From Flabesymbios commensalis (lineage: Eukaryota > Annelida > Polychaeta > Terebellida > Flabelligeridae), in assembly GCA_964017125.1 (NCBI GenBank), contig OZ024916.1:782107-846106 (forward strand): a DNA stretch of 64,000 nucleotides, read 5' to 3'. This document shows positions 11,278 to 22,497 of the stretch, one piece after another. A program made the position numbers and the translations under genes. The notes beneath the pieces are model-generated. The model did no database searches. It saw only the letters and a program-made list of their open reading frames with translations, and was not told the origin of the DNA. Every line of letters starts with the position of its first letter. Within the stretch, counting starts at the first letter, position 1.

Positions 11278-11637
11278 GATATACCCTTTCATATCCGCTT
11301 TGTATACCCTTTTATACCCGGTATATATACCCTTTCATATCCGCTTTATATACCGTTTTATAACCGTGATATATACCCTTTCATATCCGTCATATATACC
11401 CTTTCATATCCGTCATATATACCCTTTCATATCCGCTTTATATACCCTTTTATATCCGTTATATATACCCTTTCATATCCGTCATATATACCCTTTCATA
11501 TCCGTCATATATACCCTTTCATATCCGCTTTATATACCCTTTTATATCCGTTATATATACCCTTTCATATCCGTCATATATACCCTTTCATATCCGCTTT
11601 ATTTACCCTTTTATATCCGTTATATATACCCTTTCAT
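11278..11637. repeat. 23-bp minisatellite, about 15 units
   Basis: The unit core is ATACCCTTTCATATCCG with variable ending (TCATAT, CTTTAT, TTATAT). 23 is not a multiple of 3, so three units make a 69-bp open frame and the two long overlapping frames here are artefacts. An inverted single unit lies just upstream near 11238-11256. Confidence 0.95.
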
Positions 11638-12019
11638 GCTTGAGATTATGAGTCGGAACGTTCTCTCATCCCTTTAAAACGTTAAAGGTATCCTAAGTGT
11701 TCTAATGTAAATGAGAAAAAAATCAGATAATCTTATTCCTACGATATTTAGTGGCCTTAGGTTTCCCAATAATATAATAAATACGACATAACTATATCAC
11801 AATGTATTTTATGTGATCAAATAAATGAATATGAATCTGATGTACTCAATGATGTGCTTATTGTGAGGATGCTTACTGCTGTGGAGTGAGCTACATAGAC
11901 TCAACCTTTACCGATAATGACGCTTATATCTGTAATCTCATATAGAAATAAAATTAATCAGACAGAAAATGCCAACATCCATGCTTATTAGTATTTTTTT
12001 TAAATTGTATATTTTTAAT

Positions 12020-12063
12020 GATCGTGAGATGAGAATTGCTGTAGCAATTCCCATCTCACGATC
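12020..12063. repeat. Short hairpin GATCGTGAGATG
   Basis: Arms of about 20 bp, GATCGTGAGATGAGAATTGC and its near-inverse ending CATCTCACGATC, with almost no loop. Resembles the CTCACAGTGAATGG hairpin ends around 5.78-6.56 kb (both carry a GCAATTC...CATCTCAC phrase). Confidence 0.75.
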
Positions 12064-12410
12064 AATAAAATTATGCTACAACTTCCTGGTTGCTGAGGGT
12101 TTAAATGTCCAATGTTGTGTCAGCCGCAGACAATTTGTACAAAACTAAACACACAGTGTCAGTGTCAGTGTCTGGTGGGATGGGCGATATAAGGGAGCGG
12201 CTTCAAGGTAAATGAAAACGAGGAAGATACATGGTTGTTGTCGCTATCAGAGCACACCCAGAAAAGGCGGAAAACTGAACAAGCCGCTATTTCCGGCGGC
12301 CATTGGCGGCACTCAACTTTAATTGATAAAAGTTGCTCATGCAATAAACCCCCGCTACAACTCAGGGCACGGGGTATTTATCTGTTTATAGCTGCGAATG
12401 CCGTCATACG

Positions 12411-12704
12411 TTAACCCGTTTAGTGCGGGGGCCGACTTTAGACGTCAGAATCTGACGTCTACAGACGTCAGATTCTGACGTCTGACATCCGATACGTATA
12501 GCGGACTCAATTGACATCTCTGACGTCTAAAGTCGATCACCGCACTTAAAAAACGTATAATGGCCGTGAACCCATAACAAAGTTTTCAAATGAATGAAGT
12601 AAAAAGAACTAACTAAGACATTAATGATGATTTCAAATTAAAAACACACTCTTTGCAATGGTCTCCATGGTTTATAGCAAAAATGTCAGCGTCGTAAGCG
12701 TTAA
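12411..12704. mobile_element. TTAA-bounded MITE with GACGTCAGA palindromes (piggyBac-like)
   Basis: Bounded by TTAA at 12411-12414 and 12701-12704. Left end TTAACCCGTTTAGTGCGGG; right end inverts to TTAACGCTTACGACGCTG. The interior carries palindromic GACGTCAGAATCTGACGTC repeats at 12438-12485. TTAA target duplication and ends beginning CCC are known for piggyBac-family transposons; membership is inferred from these only. Related copies: 27688-27923, 28162-28381, and pieces at 29098 and 29218. Confidence 0.7.
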
Positions 12705-12981
12705 ACAGTTCTTGTCCTGAATCGTCGTTAGTAATGTTCGTATTTTATTTATAACTGGAATAATTATTCTTAATATCGCAATTTCCAGCTTGAAATCACA
12801 TGGAATATTTCTGTGCGTGACTTATGATTTCTGTGCGTGACTTTTGCTATTATTTGCTTGACATGAACATAAGAACATAACGAAAAATGATTTAAAAAAA
12901 AACATCTTAAATATGAAATACCTTCAATTCAACTTTGTTTTTAGAGTATAAACTAAGTACAATTTTTACCATATACAATAG

Positions 12982-13193
12982 ACTGTATATCTGGTAATAT
13001 TCGCGAGGTTTCAATTGTCGCAAAATTTGGCGAGGACGACAAATTCGCGAGTTTAAGAGTCTCGCGAAATTATTATTATAATAGCGCTACCATCATCGAA
13101 ATTCATAATTCGCGAATTCTAGATTTCGTGAGAAGTCTCAAAATCACAAATTCGCGAAAATCTCAACACGCGAAAATGACCAGATCTACCGTA
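12982..13193. mobile_element. MITE with GTAGATCTGGTAAT-type ends, copy 2
   Basis: Left end CTGTATATCTGGTAATATTC followed by GCGAG; right end inverts to TACGGTAGATCTGGTCATTT followed by CGCG. Interior TAATAGCGCTAC and repeated TTCGCGAA words match copies 1 and 3. Transposon class unknown; length 212 bp. Confidence 0.8.
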
Positions 13194-13271
13194 TTTGATT
13201 AGTTGCGCTTCCAATAGTTTATGATTTTAGGGTCATTTTATCTGGTTTAAATCTTGTTTCCAAACATTTAT

Positions 13272-13347
13272 GCTGCTCTGAAGCCAAAAGGCAGTATTTG
13301 CTTCCTTGTAAGGTGAGCAGATACTGCCTTTTGGTTGCACACGGCAG
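13272..13347. mobile_element. Small foldback element, GCAGTATCTGC family, copy 2
   Basis: Left arm CCAAAAGGCAGTATTTGC and right arm GAGCAGATACTGCCTTTTGG around a TTCCTTGTAAGGT loop. It matches 3846-3923 in arms, loop and outer sequence. Confidence 0.7.
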
Positions 13348-13827
13348 TAAAGGAGCGTAGTAGGACAAGGTATGGTGTTGACAGTAAGCCTGTATCTTAT
13401 ATCCTGATAAAGCCAGAGGGTGATTTCACAGATGGGATATCAGCTCAAAACGGCAGGCAAGTCAACATATTTTTGTCACTTCACACATCAGTTTGACAGC
13501 GACGTATGGCGGATTTGAACTCTCACTGGGTGTGTCTCTGATTCTGATCGCGATCGGCAGCCGCCATTCACGAGGTGATGAGGTGACGAGCATATCTTGT
13601 CAAGATCATCAAATACAATGACGTTTACAATTTCCTTTCTGATCAAAATAAAAAACTGAGAGCGCAAAGTAATGAATCAGCTGCTCCGTTTTTGCCAGAG
13701 GTGGTGCTGTGAAAATTACTTTGCAGTACATTTTCACATATTGTGGCTTCGAAACCAAAGGGTCACATGAATGGCGGATACATTTAATTTTAAATTCATA
13801 TCAAGCTGATATTGCATCACCAACCTT
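13348..13827. other. Non-coding stretch
   Basis: No gene or repeat recognised between two foldback elements. Confidence 0.4.
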
Positions 13828-13936
13828 CCCAGCAAACACGACGCGTTGAAACAATGATGTTTTAATGTTGGCCCAACGTCTACGACGCTGGCCCAACATT
13901 GAAACATCATTGTTTCAACGTGTCGTGTTTGCTGGG
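13828..13936. mobile_element. 109-bp foldback MITE with CCCAGCAAACA ends, copy 1
   Basis: Starts CCCAGCAAACACGACG and ends CGTCGTGTTTGCTGGG-like (GTCGTGTTTGCTGGG). Almost the whole element is one inverted repeat: arms include GTTGAAACAATGATGTTTTA and its inverse, with TGTTGGCCCAACGTCTACGA near the centre. Copies of 109 and 108 bp lie at 37898 and 41000. Confidence 0.85.
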
Positions 13937-13974
13937 TTTATAGCATTTGAATTATTTCCGTGAAAACGGCAGTG

Positions 13975-14115
13975 TTAGTGTCTACACTCAAACCGCTAAA
14001 TTAAAGAATTTAAATTTTCACCCAATTGAAGTTGTGTCTTGCTGCCGCAACCCAGAACCTCAAGTACGTTTTAACTGCTAATGAAAGGGATGAAAAATGA
14101 CTATAGTCGTGCTTA
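13975..14115. repeat. Fragment of the CACTTGAAGTTGTG element
   Basis: Shows AACCGCTAAATTAAAG, TTTTCACCCAATTGAAGTTG, TGCTGCCGCAACCCAGAACC and AATGACTATAGTCGTGCTTA, the same order as the fuller copy at 40766-40998, with the middle part missing. Confidence 0.6.
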
Positions 14116-14154
14116 GTAGTAAATAGTGGATTTTCCTCCTCGTTTTAATTCATC

Positions 14155-14402
14155 TTAACCCTTTGAGTGCGGGCGACGCTTTTAAGCGCATTCATACTGT
14201 TTTTCCACAACTAAAATTTGACAGAAATTGAACAAATATGCATGTATAAATCTTGAGTAAAGCCCCCATTGTGAAATTTAGCAGGTTTAATTTTTAAGTG
14301 AGGAGGTATTTTCCTTTCATTTGAAGTTGGCAATTGCGTGAGCAATGCCAACTTCAAATGTAAGGAAAATGTTAAGTAGTAATGAAGCACTTAAAGAGTT
14401 AA
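14155..14402 (+). mobile_element. TTAA-bounded MITE, family A, copy 1 (piggyBac-like)
   Basis: TTAA at 14155-14158 and 14399-14402. Left end TTAACCCTTTGAGTGCGGGC; right end inverts to TTAACTCTTTAAGTGCTTC. It contains a hairpin CCTTTCATTTGAAGTTGGCA / TGCCAACTTCAAATGTAAGG. An inverted copy is at 28518-28732. This one carries about 33 bp more interior sequence. Confidence 0.85.
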
Positions 14403-14509
14403 GAAATGAATTGTTGTTACAGAGGATAATACAAATCGCATGCTTTGTCCTGTTACACAAATGTGCGATATGTGCTGTGAGGTGATAATATATTATATTT
14501 TATATCATA

Positions 14510-15410
14510 AAAAATTATGAATACAAGTATTCGTATTGTATTCAAATACTTTTTTAAAAGCCCTGTATTCATGAATACTTTTTGAATACATTTTGAATAC
14601 ATTTCATATATCACAGAGATTAGTAAAAAAAATCTAAAACAGCTGAACAAAACAAATCAGTGGCCACGGCTGATTCACAAACCTGAGACAAGACAACAAG
14701 CTACCGTATTACTCTTAGGGCGTTTAGGCCTACATTAAAAATACGATACTTGCAGTCACCGACAGTGCCTCTCCGCTGTCATCGGTATTTGGAAAAACGA
14801 TGACATTCGTTGTCGGTGACAACATGCATTCAATTTGATTGGTCACAGAATGTCCAGACTACTGAAGATCACCGACATTGCCCCTCCCCAGTTACAGCCA
14901 TTAGAAAAGTCCGTTCACCCTCTATTTTGTGACAACATCTCAATATTTGATTGGTAACAAACCACGGCCGACATCCCTAACCCCCCAAAAATTATGTATT
15001 TTATCTTTAAAATGTTATTTATTCCCAAACGTGCGGTTTTATGTACTGATTACTGAAACAAGTTAGTATACATCAAAATACAAGCATTTGCAGCGTTTCA
15101 TAGACTAGTAATACAAGGTAATACTTAACATTTTAAATGATTAAGGGAGTGGTAATTTAACAAGCTTTTTAACATTCAAAGACTTAATAGAAATTATATC
15201 ATTTCAGTGATTTTATGCGCATACTGAATATATGTACATGATTATATATTGATATCTCTGGTGATATTTTTAAGTTTTAAATATTTTAAATGTATTCGTA
15301 TTCGTAATGTATTCGTATACATTTTTAAAATGGAGTATTTGTATTCGTATTCGTTTTCATGACTTTATAATGTATTCGTATTCGATTACATTTGTATGTA
15401 TTCGACTCCA
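14510..15410. repeat. Region framed by inverted ATTCGTATTC-rich ends
   Basis: 14510-14610 carries GAATACAAGTATTCGTATTG and repeated TTTTGAATACA. 15290-15410 carries repeated TGTATTCGTATTCG. The two ends are loosely inverse and may bound a DNA transposon relic of about 900 bp (hAT-like elements often have such ends). The middle holds no transposase that I can recognise. Confidence 0.4.
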
Positions 15411-15936
15411 TGTCTGCCGCTAAGTGGGTTTTTAAGTGATAACCATGCATCATTCTGATATACGCTTAACATAATATACTCTAACAGTATGATACATCTC
15501 TATTACTTAGAAAACTAGGAGCTTTGTGATACCATGTAACGTGAATTCATATGACATAGGTCAAAATAAAGTGAGCCAAATTAGTCAGGGACCAGTGCAA
15601 CTTTTTGTGACTAGCGAGGCTTCCCATACCATGTCAGTAGAGTGAGTTTATGTAACCATGGTAACAGCTAGAGTGGGGTCTCCACTTGTGTCGTGTATAG
15701 TGAGTGAATATAAGTGAATCAATGTAACGTTCCCGTAAGTTATTGCCAAAACTTAATATCATGATGTCTGGGATCGTGGTTGTGCATAGCTGTACAATGT
15801 TATTAGCTGTTCAAATGCCTGGAGTGGGCAATGCTTTCTGTGGTACTATGCGTGAGGAACCCCCTCCAAGACTTTTAAGACGAGTAAGCCATATTTCCTA
15901 CCTATAGCTTTTTCCTCTCGCGATGTTGCCATAACA
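15411..15936. other. Non-coding stretch
   Basis: Unique-looking DNA with no recognised gene or repeat. Confidence 0.4.
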
Positions 15937-16219
15937 GCGACTTAAGCTCTACCCACACTCGTGCACAGAACAGCGAGTCAAGCCCTACCCACACTCGTGC
16001 ACAGAACAGCGACTTAAGCCCTACCCACACTCGTGCACAGAACAGCGACTTAAGCCCTACCCACACTCGTGCACAGAACAGCGACTTAAGCTCTACCCAC
16101 ACTCGTGCACAGAACAGCGACTTAAGCCCTACCCACACTCGTGCACAGAACAGCGACTTAAGCCCTACCCACACTCGTGCACAGAACAGCGACTTAAGCC
16201 CTACCCACACTCGTGCACA
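15937..16219. repeat. 36-bp minisatellite, about 8 units
   Basis: Unit begins AGCGACTTAAGCCCTACCCA and ends GTGCACAGAAC. Few differences between copies (GAGTCA for GACTTA in unit 2; CTCT for CCCT in two units). The reverse-strand frame 15902-16210 with repeated GLKSLFCARVWV follows from 36 being a multiple of three; no start context or domain supports a gene. Confidence 0.95.
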
Positions 16220-16559
16220 GGCTTTGTTAAGAGTTTATTTTCTGTTTTACGACTTCGCTTTTAACATATACGTGTGATACCACTGTGTACGGAGATATAA
16301 AGTCAATTACGAAAAACTGACAGATTCCGATGATGGCACGGTGTCGGACCAATGCCCAAACACTTACTCACATTCTTCTAGCTGTAACATACAAATATAA
16401 AGCTCGTAACAGGGTTCTGTTTCATCCCTCGAGTGTTCTTCTCGTCTTGTTATGATTGAAGGTGACATAGTCTTAAATGACAATGGATCTACAAGTGATT
16501 ATTTTCAGCCCTTTACTATTTCACTGCATAGAGTAACTCTGCATATAATATTAAAATAA

Positions 16560-16790
16560 ATACTGACTCTGTCTTATCTGTGTTATTATGAAAATTATAT
16601 ATGGTAAAGTAAACATTGAATCTGTCTTATCTGTCGACTTATGAACATTATAGTAAAGTAAACATTGAATCTGTCTATCTGTCGTCCTATTAGGAACGCA
16701 TAGTAAACATTGAATCTGTCTTATCTGCCCTATTATGAACATATAGTAAAGTAAATATTGAATCTGCCTTATATATATCTTGTTATGTAC
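16560..16790. repeat. Degenerate 50-60-bp tandem repeat
   Basis: About four to five imperfect copies of GAATCTGTCTTATCTGTC followed by TTATGAACAT and AGTAAAGTAAACATT. Length varies between copies. The reverse open frame across it is an artefact. Confidence 0.8.
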
Positions 16791-17672
16791 AAGAACACTT
16801 TGAAATCATTGAAAGCATCTCCGACACAGGAAGAGTTAATTTTTGAAGCCACTTTGAATTATTGTTTTAAACCTTTCAGCGGGGGCCCGACATTAGACTC
16901 AGAATCTGACGCCTTACCAATGATTTAGGGATTAAGAAAAACATAATTCGTATCCCATTATTAAGCTCGTATCCATGTCTTGGATATGCCTAAAAACTCC
17001 ACGGACGCCTTAAAAACACCCTAAGATGCTAAGCTAACGGACAAAAGAAAACACCGTCACTAAGGGCGCCGTACAGATTTTCAGTTCCTAAAATTGTTGT
17101 CGTTCGTAAACATTCGTGTTGGATCCATACGAAAAACATAAGAGGTCTACAGCCATCGTACGAATAAAATCACGTACTATTTCCAAATGTGTCTCAAACG
17201 TCACTTGCGAATTAAACTGCAACCTCACCAACCTCGTAATGAGGTTGTAAGAAATTGAACGAGATATTAATAATAATCTAAGAACATCATATGATTGTCC
17301 GTGAAACACCTTAAGAGCTACTTGCGATGTTCGCAACTTGTTCTGTGTAAAAGCCCAGAAATGACTCAGCAAACTTAAACTGTTCTTACATCCTTCTTAT
17401 GAAGTTCTCATGGTGATCTTAAGGCGATCGCACGTCAAACCTACGACGTAGCGTTCATTTCCAAAACCTTTCTATAAACTTGTGAATGGAATACGAAGGG
17501 TTTTAGTATTACAAGTGCAGTGCGAGATTCGCAAGAAAAGGGCCGAAATCCTATATTGGTCATTGTGACAGAGGTATAATATAAAAACACATAAATTATA
17601 TATCATTTAGATATTCTGCACACATTGAGTGATTGTATCACTTGGACAAACCATTTGCTCTGCACACATTGA
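16791..17672. other. Non-coding stretch
   Basis: A fragment related to the GACGTCAGA MITE lies near 16868-16915 (GGGGGCCCGACATTAG, CAGAATCTGACG). The rest shows nothing recognised; the reverse frame 17088-17372 has no known motif. Confidence 0.4.
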
Positions 17673-17970
<298 letters not shown>

Positions 17971-18117
17971 CACATTTGTTGTCTTCTTCATGAATGTCAT
18001 ATACTAAGGAATTGATGGCATTATCAGGGTATTTTCATAGACCCCTAAGCCTGCCAGTGATAAATAGATGCACACAAAAGTATAGATGCACACTAAAATA
18101 TTGTACATTAACCCTTG

Positions 18118-18353
18118 TGCTGCAGAATTGTCTGGTTCAATCATTCACTTAAAGTTGGAAAAATTATTAAAACTTCTAGATTCAAAGACAAGAAATGTGT
18201 TTATCGATGAAAAATGATTATCTGTAAAGTTGAATTATTTTATTAACTGAGCATCTATCACAAATTATTTTGTTGATTCCTCAGTATCATTTAAATTTAT
18301 CTGAAACTTGCTTGAAAACGCACATATACGGTTCTAGCAACGTAAGGGTTATA
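18118..18353. mobile_element. TTAA-bounded MITE, third type
   Basis: Left end TTAACCCTTGTGCTGCAG; right end GCAACGTAAGGGTTATAA inverts to a matching AACCCTTACGTTGC. A related right end occurs near 28425-28454 (TACGGTCTTAGCAGCACGAT then GGTTAA). The right TTAA here is altered to TTATAA. Confidence 0.6.
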
Positions 18354-18426
18354 AAATAGCCCCAGGTTTACATCAGATTTATGTTTTCCAGACATGTTGA
18401 ATCCAAAGGAGTACAAAGGGGTACCT

Positions 18427-18487
18427 GCGCCATCAATAGTTATTTTAATATCAGCTCAGCTGATATTAAAATAACTATTGATGGCGC
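18427..18487. repeat. Perfect 30-bp inverted repeat with one-base spacer
   Basis: Arms 18427-18456 and 18458-18487 are exact inverse complements (outer end GCGCCATCAATAGTTATT, centre TCAGCTCAGCTGA). Nothing outside the arms continues the symmetry. It could be a young foldback element, a small hairpin RNA locus or a palindromic rearrangement. Confidence 0.95.
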
Positions 18488-18850
18488 ATAGAAGCAAAAC
18501 AACATAATGGCTTTCTATAGCGGCAATGCGCGATAAACATAAATCAGAGCCACTGCATGGATGGCTGAAGATGTAATACGCTCGGCGCGTGATAAGAATA
18601 ATAATCCGTGACCGGGGATAAAAGGTCAAGGTCTGCGATAATCTTCACCAATCGGCTAGTTTTTAATAGGCCAATAGAGCAGATGGCTCATTGAGGGCAC
18701 ACTTTTTTTAATGACAAGCGAAATGTCCTATCCTTAACCGACATACAAAAAAGACAAACCCAGATGCTTGTAATTGAGCTAAGTGTTAATTGAGAATTAA
18801 GTCTTATTGATTAACTTATTGATTAATTGAACGCAATGCAAAAATATAAT
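18488..18850. other. Non-coding stretch before the 27-bp satellite
   Basis: No gene recognised; short repeated TTGATTAA words near 18800-18825. Confidence 0.4.
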
Positions 18851-18851
18851 A

Positions 18852-20915
18852 TGACAGATTTTCTGACTCCAGTAGGATATTATGATATTTTGACCTCAGT
18901 AATCTATTATAATTTTCTGATTCCAGTAGGATATTATGACATTATGATCCCAGTAGTATATTATGACATTATGATCCCAGTAGTAAATTGTGACATTATG
19001 ATCTCAGTAGGATATTATGATCTTCTGACCTCAGTAGGATATAATGATATTCTGACCCCAGTAGTATATTATGATATTCTGACCCAGTAGGATATTATGA
19101 TATTCTGACCCCAGTAGGATATTATGATCTTCTGACCCCAGTAGGATATTATGATATTCTGACCCAGTAGGCTATTATGATATTCTGCCCCCAGTAGGAT
19201 AATATGATATTCTGACCCAGTAGGATATTATGATCTTCTGACCTCAGTAGGATATTATGATATTCTGACCCAGTAGGATATTATGATATTCTGACCCTAG
19301 TAGTATATTATGATATTCTGACCCAGTAGGATATTATGATCTGCTGACCCCAGCAGGATATTATGATATTCTGACCCTAGTAGTATATTATGATATTCTG
19401 AACCAGTAGGATATTATGATATTCTGACCCCAGTAGGATATTATGATCTTCTGACCCCAGTAGGATATTATGATATTCTGACCCAGTAGGATATTATGAT
19501 ATTCTGACCCCAGTAGGATATTATGATCTTCTGACCCCATTAGGATATTATGATATTCTGACCCCCGTAGGCTATTATGATCTTCTGATCCCAGTAGGAT
19601 ATTATGATCTTCTGACCCCAGTGGGATATTATGATCTTCTGACCCCAGTAGGATATTATGATATTCTGACCCAGTAGGATATTATGATATTCTGACCCCA
19701 GTAGGATAATATGATATTCTGACCCAGTAGGATATTATGATATTCCGACCCCAGTAGGATATTATGATATTCTGACCCCAGTAGGATATTATGATATTCT
19801 GACCCCAGTAGGATATTATGATATTCTGACCCCAGTAGGATATTATGTTCTTCTGACCCCAGTAGGATATTATGATCTTCTGACCCCAGTAGGATATTAC
19901 GATATTCTGACCCCAGTAGGATATTATGATATTCTGACCCAGTAGGATATTATGATCTTCTGACCCCAGTAGGATAATATGATATTCTGACCCAGTAGGA
20001 TATTATGATATTCCGACCCCAGTAGGATATTATGATATTCTGACCCCAGTAGGATATTATGATATTCTGACCCCAGTAGGATATTATGATATTCTGACCC
20101 CAGTAGGATATTATGTTCTTCTGACCCCAGTAGGATATTATGATCTTCTGACCCCAGTAGGATATTATGATATTCTGACCCCAGTAGGATATTATGATAT
20201 TCTGACCCAGAAGGCTATTATGATATTCTGACCCAGTAGGATATTATGATATTCTGACCCCAGTAGGATATTATGATATTCTGACCCCAGTAGGATATTA
20301 TGATATTCTGACCCAGTAGGATATTATAGTATTCTGACCCAATAGGATATTATGATATTCTGACCCAGTAGGATATTATGATATTCTGACCCCAGTAGGA
20401 TATTATGATCTTCTGACCCCAGTAGGATATTATGATCTTCTGACCCCAGTGGGATATTATGATATTCTGACCCCAGTAGGATAATATGATATTCTGACCC
20501 AGTAGGATATTATGATATTCTGACCCAATAGGATATTATGATATTCTGACCCCAGTAGGATATTATGATATTCTGACCCAGTAGGATATTATGATATTCT
20601 GACCCAGTAGGATATTATGAAATTCTGACCCAGTAGGATATTATGATATTCTGACCCCAGTAGGATATTATGATATTCTGACCCCAGTAGGATATTATGA
20701 TATTCTGACCCCAGTAGGATATTATGATATTCTGACCCCAGTAAGATATTATGATATTCTGACCCCAGTAGGACATTATGATATTCTGACCCCAGTAGGA
20801 TATTGTGATATTCTGACCCAGTAGTATATTATGATATTCTGACCCCAGTAGGATATTATGATATTCGGATCTCAGTAGTATATTATGATATTCTGACCCC
20901 AGTAATTATCATATA
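18852..20915. repeat. 26/27-bp satellite, about 77 units
   Basis: Unit core GGATATTATGATATTCTGAC plus CCCAGTA or CCAGTA, giving 27- and 26-bp forms. Common variants are GATCTT for GATATT and GTTCTT. A block of about 268 bp (ten units) is repeated: the rare TATTCCGACC lies at 19741 and 20009, and TATTATGTTC at 19841 and 20109. Open frame 18827-19090 is an artefact. Edge units are more diverged than central ones. Confidence 0.97.
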
Positions 20916-21158
20916 ATGATATTCTATGTCTATTTAATAAAGCAACGAATTGACGGAGGCTGATCAGCTGATGTCGTCATGTGATAGACTGTCAATAGAT
21001 CATGTGACAGACTGTATCACTGTCAACGTCGTCATTGACAGACTGTGTCACTGTCAATGTACTAGGGGTGGTTTTTGTATCCTACCTGATGCTGCTCTTT
21101 GCCTCCTCCCAGACTGCAGGTATAGATATCCGTTAACACGTCCACTCAGCCTCAGCAC

Positions 21159-21230
21159 CTAGTTTGAAATCCTCCTCTACGCTCACAGGAGGTATAGAGC
21201 CGTCCGCCCCGGTCTCAGAACCTGGAGTAA
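21159..21230 (-). other. Candidate internal exon (weak)
   Basis: On the reverse strand a pyrimidine-leaning stretch ending TATTTTGTAG precedes 72 bases without a stop, translating as TPGSETGADGSIPPVSVEED then FKL, followed by CTAG/GTGCTG as a possible donor. 72 is a multiple of three. A second acceptor-like TATACCTGCAG and donor-like CAG/GTAGGA bracket 28 bases further on, but the gap between the two is too short for an intron, so both cannot be right. No family is recognised. Confidence 0.2.
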
Positions 21231-21806
21231 CTACAAAATATTAAAATACGTTTAAACATTGCTATGTTTTACACTTTGCTGATACAGTTGTAAATTCCTA
21301 GACATGGTATTTACATCATACAGCATGTACATACAGCGATATATATAACCATGAAAACAGTTTACGTTTTCATTTATTAGTAGAAAGATGATTCTTTGAA
21401 AAATAGACATTCACCAGGTTTCTTAGCACAAGTCATAAAAATAGATTAAAAGCTAGACGAGGGATTCTCCAGTTCAAAACTATCAATGCATTATACACTA
21501 CTGGACAATACAGTGGATAGAATAAAACATTTAATATAGTGTAACAATACGAATTAGTCCACTTGTCATTTTTAAATGCTTAAATACTTGTTTTTGCGAC
21601 TCTACGATATGGTTATGTCAGTTCGCTTCATTAGATACATCTTTCGGCACTACAGTCTATGCATACTTACTGAAACCTTATGGGATTGTACACTTATTTC
21701 ATTTGTGAATTCGGCTTGCTGTTATTATTCGTAAAACTAAGTCAACCTATTTGTAAACATTTCGGGTAACAAGAATTCCCTACTGCTTTGGCAGACATGG
21801 TTCGGT
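21231..21806. other. Non-coding stretch
   Basis: AT-rich DNA with no gene or repeat recognised. Confidence 0.4.
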
Positions 21807-22000
21807 TACTGCAGATCTGGTAATTTTCGCGTGTTTAAATTTTCGCGAATTTCTGATTTTTGGACTGTTCACGAAGTTTAGAATTCGCGGATGTTCATTT
21901 TTCTTTAATAGCGCTATTATTATAATAATTTTCACGAGATTCTTGAATTTGTCCTCCTCGCGAAAATTCAAACCACGCGAATATTACCAGATCTACAGTA
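21807..22000. mobile_element. MITE with GTAGATCTGGTAAT-type ends, copy 3
   Basis: Left TACTGCAGATCTGGTAATTT followed by TCGCGTG; right end inverts to TACTGTAGATCTGGTAATAT followed by TCGCGTGG. The most complete copy, 194 bp, with TTAATAGCGCTATTATTATA in the middle. It has no coding capacity. Confidence 0.85.
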
Positions 22001-22497
22001 TCTTGTTCACAAGATTTGGTGCATAACTAGACATGTATCTAAGGCGCAACACAGTGGCCATAAAAGTAGAATCTGACAACTATCGTGTTACCGCTTAGAC
22101 ATGTAGTGTGTACTATAGTGGTTTCAATTTCGATCTCTTATTGCTGCTCCAAACATGCATAATTGGCATTGCTTTATTTAACGAAAACAATGGCGTATGC
22201 ATTGGATATATTTTTTTGTAAAATAACGTAAGCCTTTTATTAAATTTATGAAAATCCTAATTTCCTACCGTTGCCAGGAAATTGTCGCATCTAGCACTCT
22301 GCTTTCAAGTTTATTTTTAAAATTCTCTTCAGTATATTTTTATTATGTCCTATTTTCTCTTGCTGAATTGTTAGTTTGTATTTTTCTTCCATGTTAACCA
22401 TTGCATCCCTAAGCAGGACTATAATCGTTTTTTATCCATTTCATTAGCCGATCAAATCACTGTTACTAAGAAATAATGAGCGTTTATATACTAAGAT
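22001..22497. other. Non-coding stretch before the 23-bp satellite
   Basis: No gene or repeat recognised; AT-rich. Confidence 0.4.
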
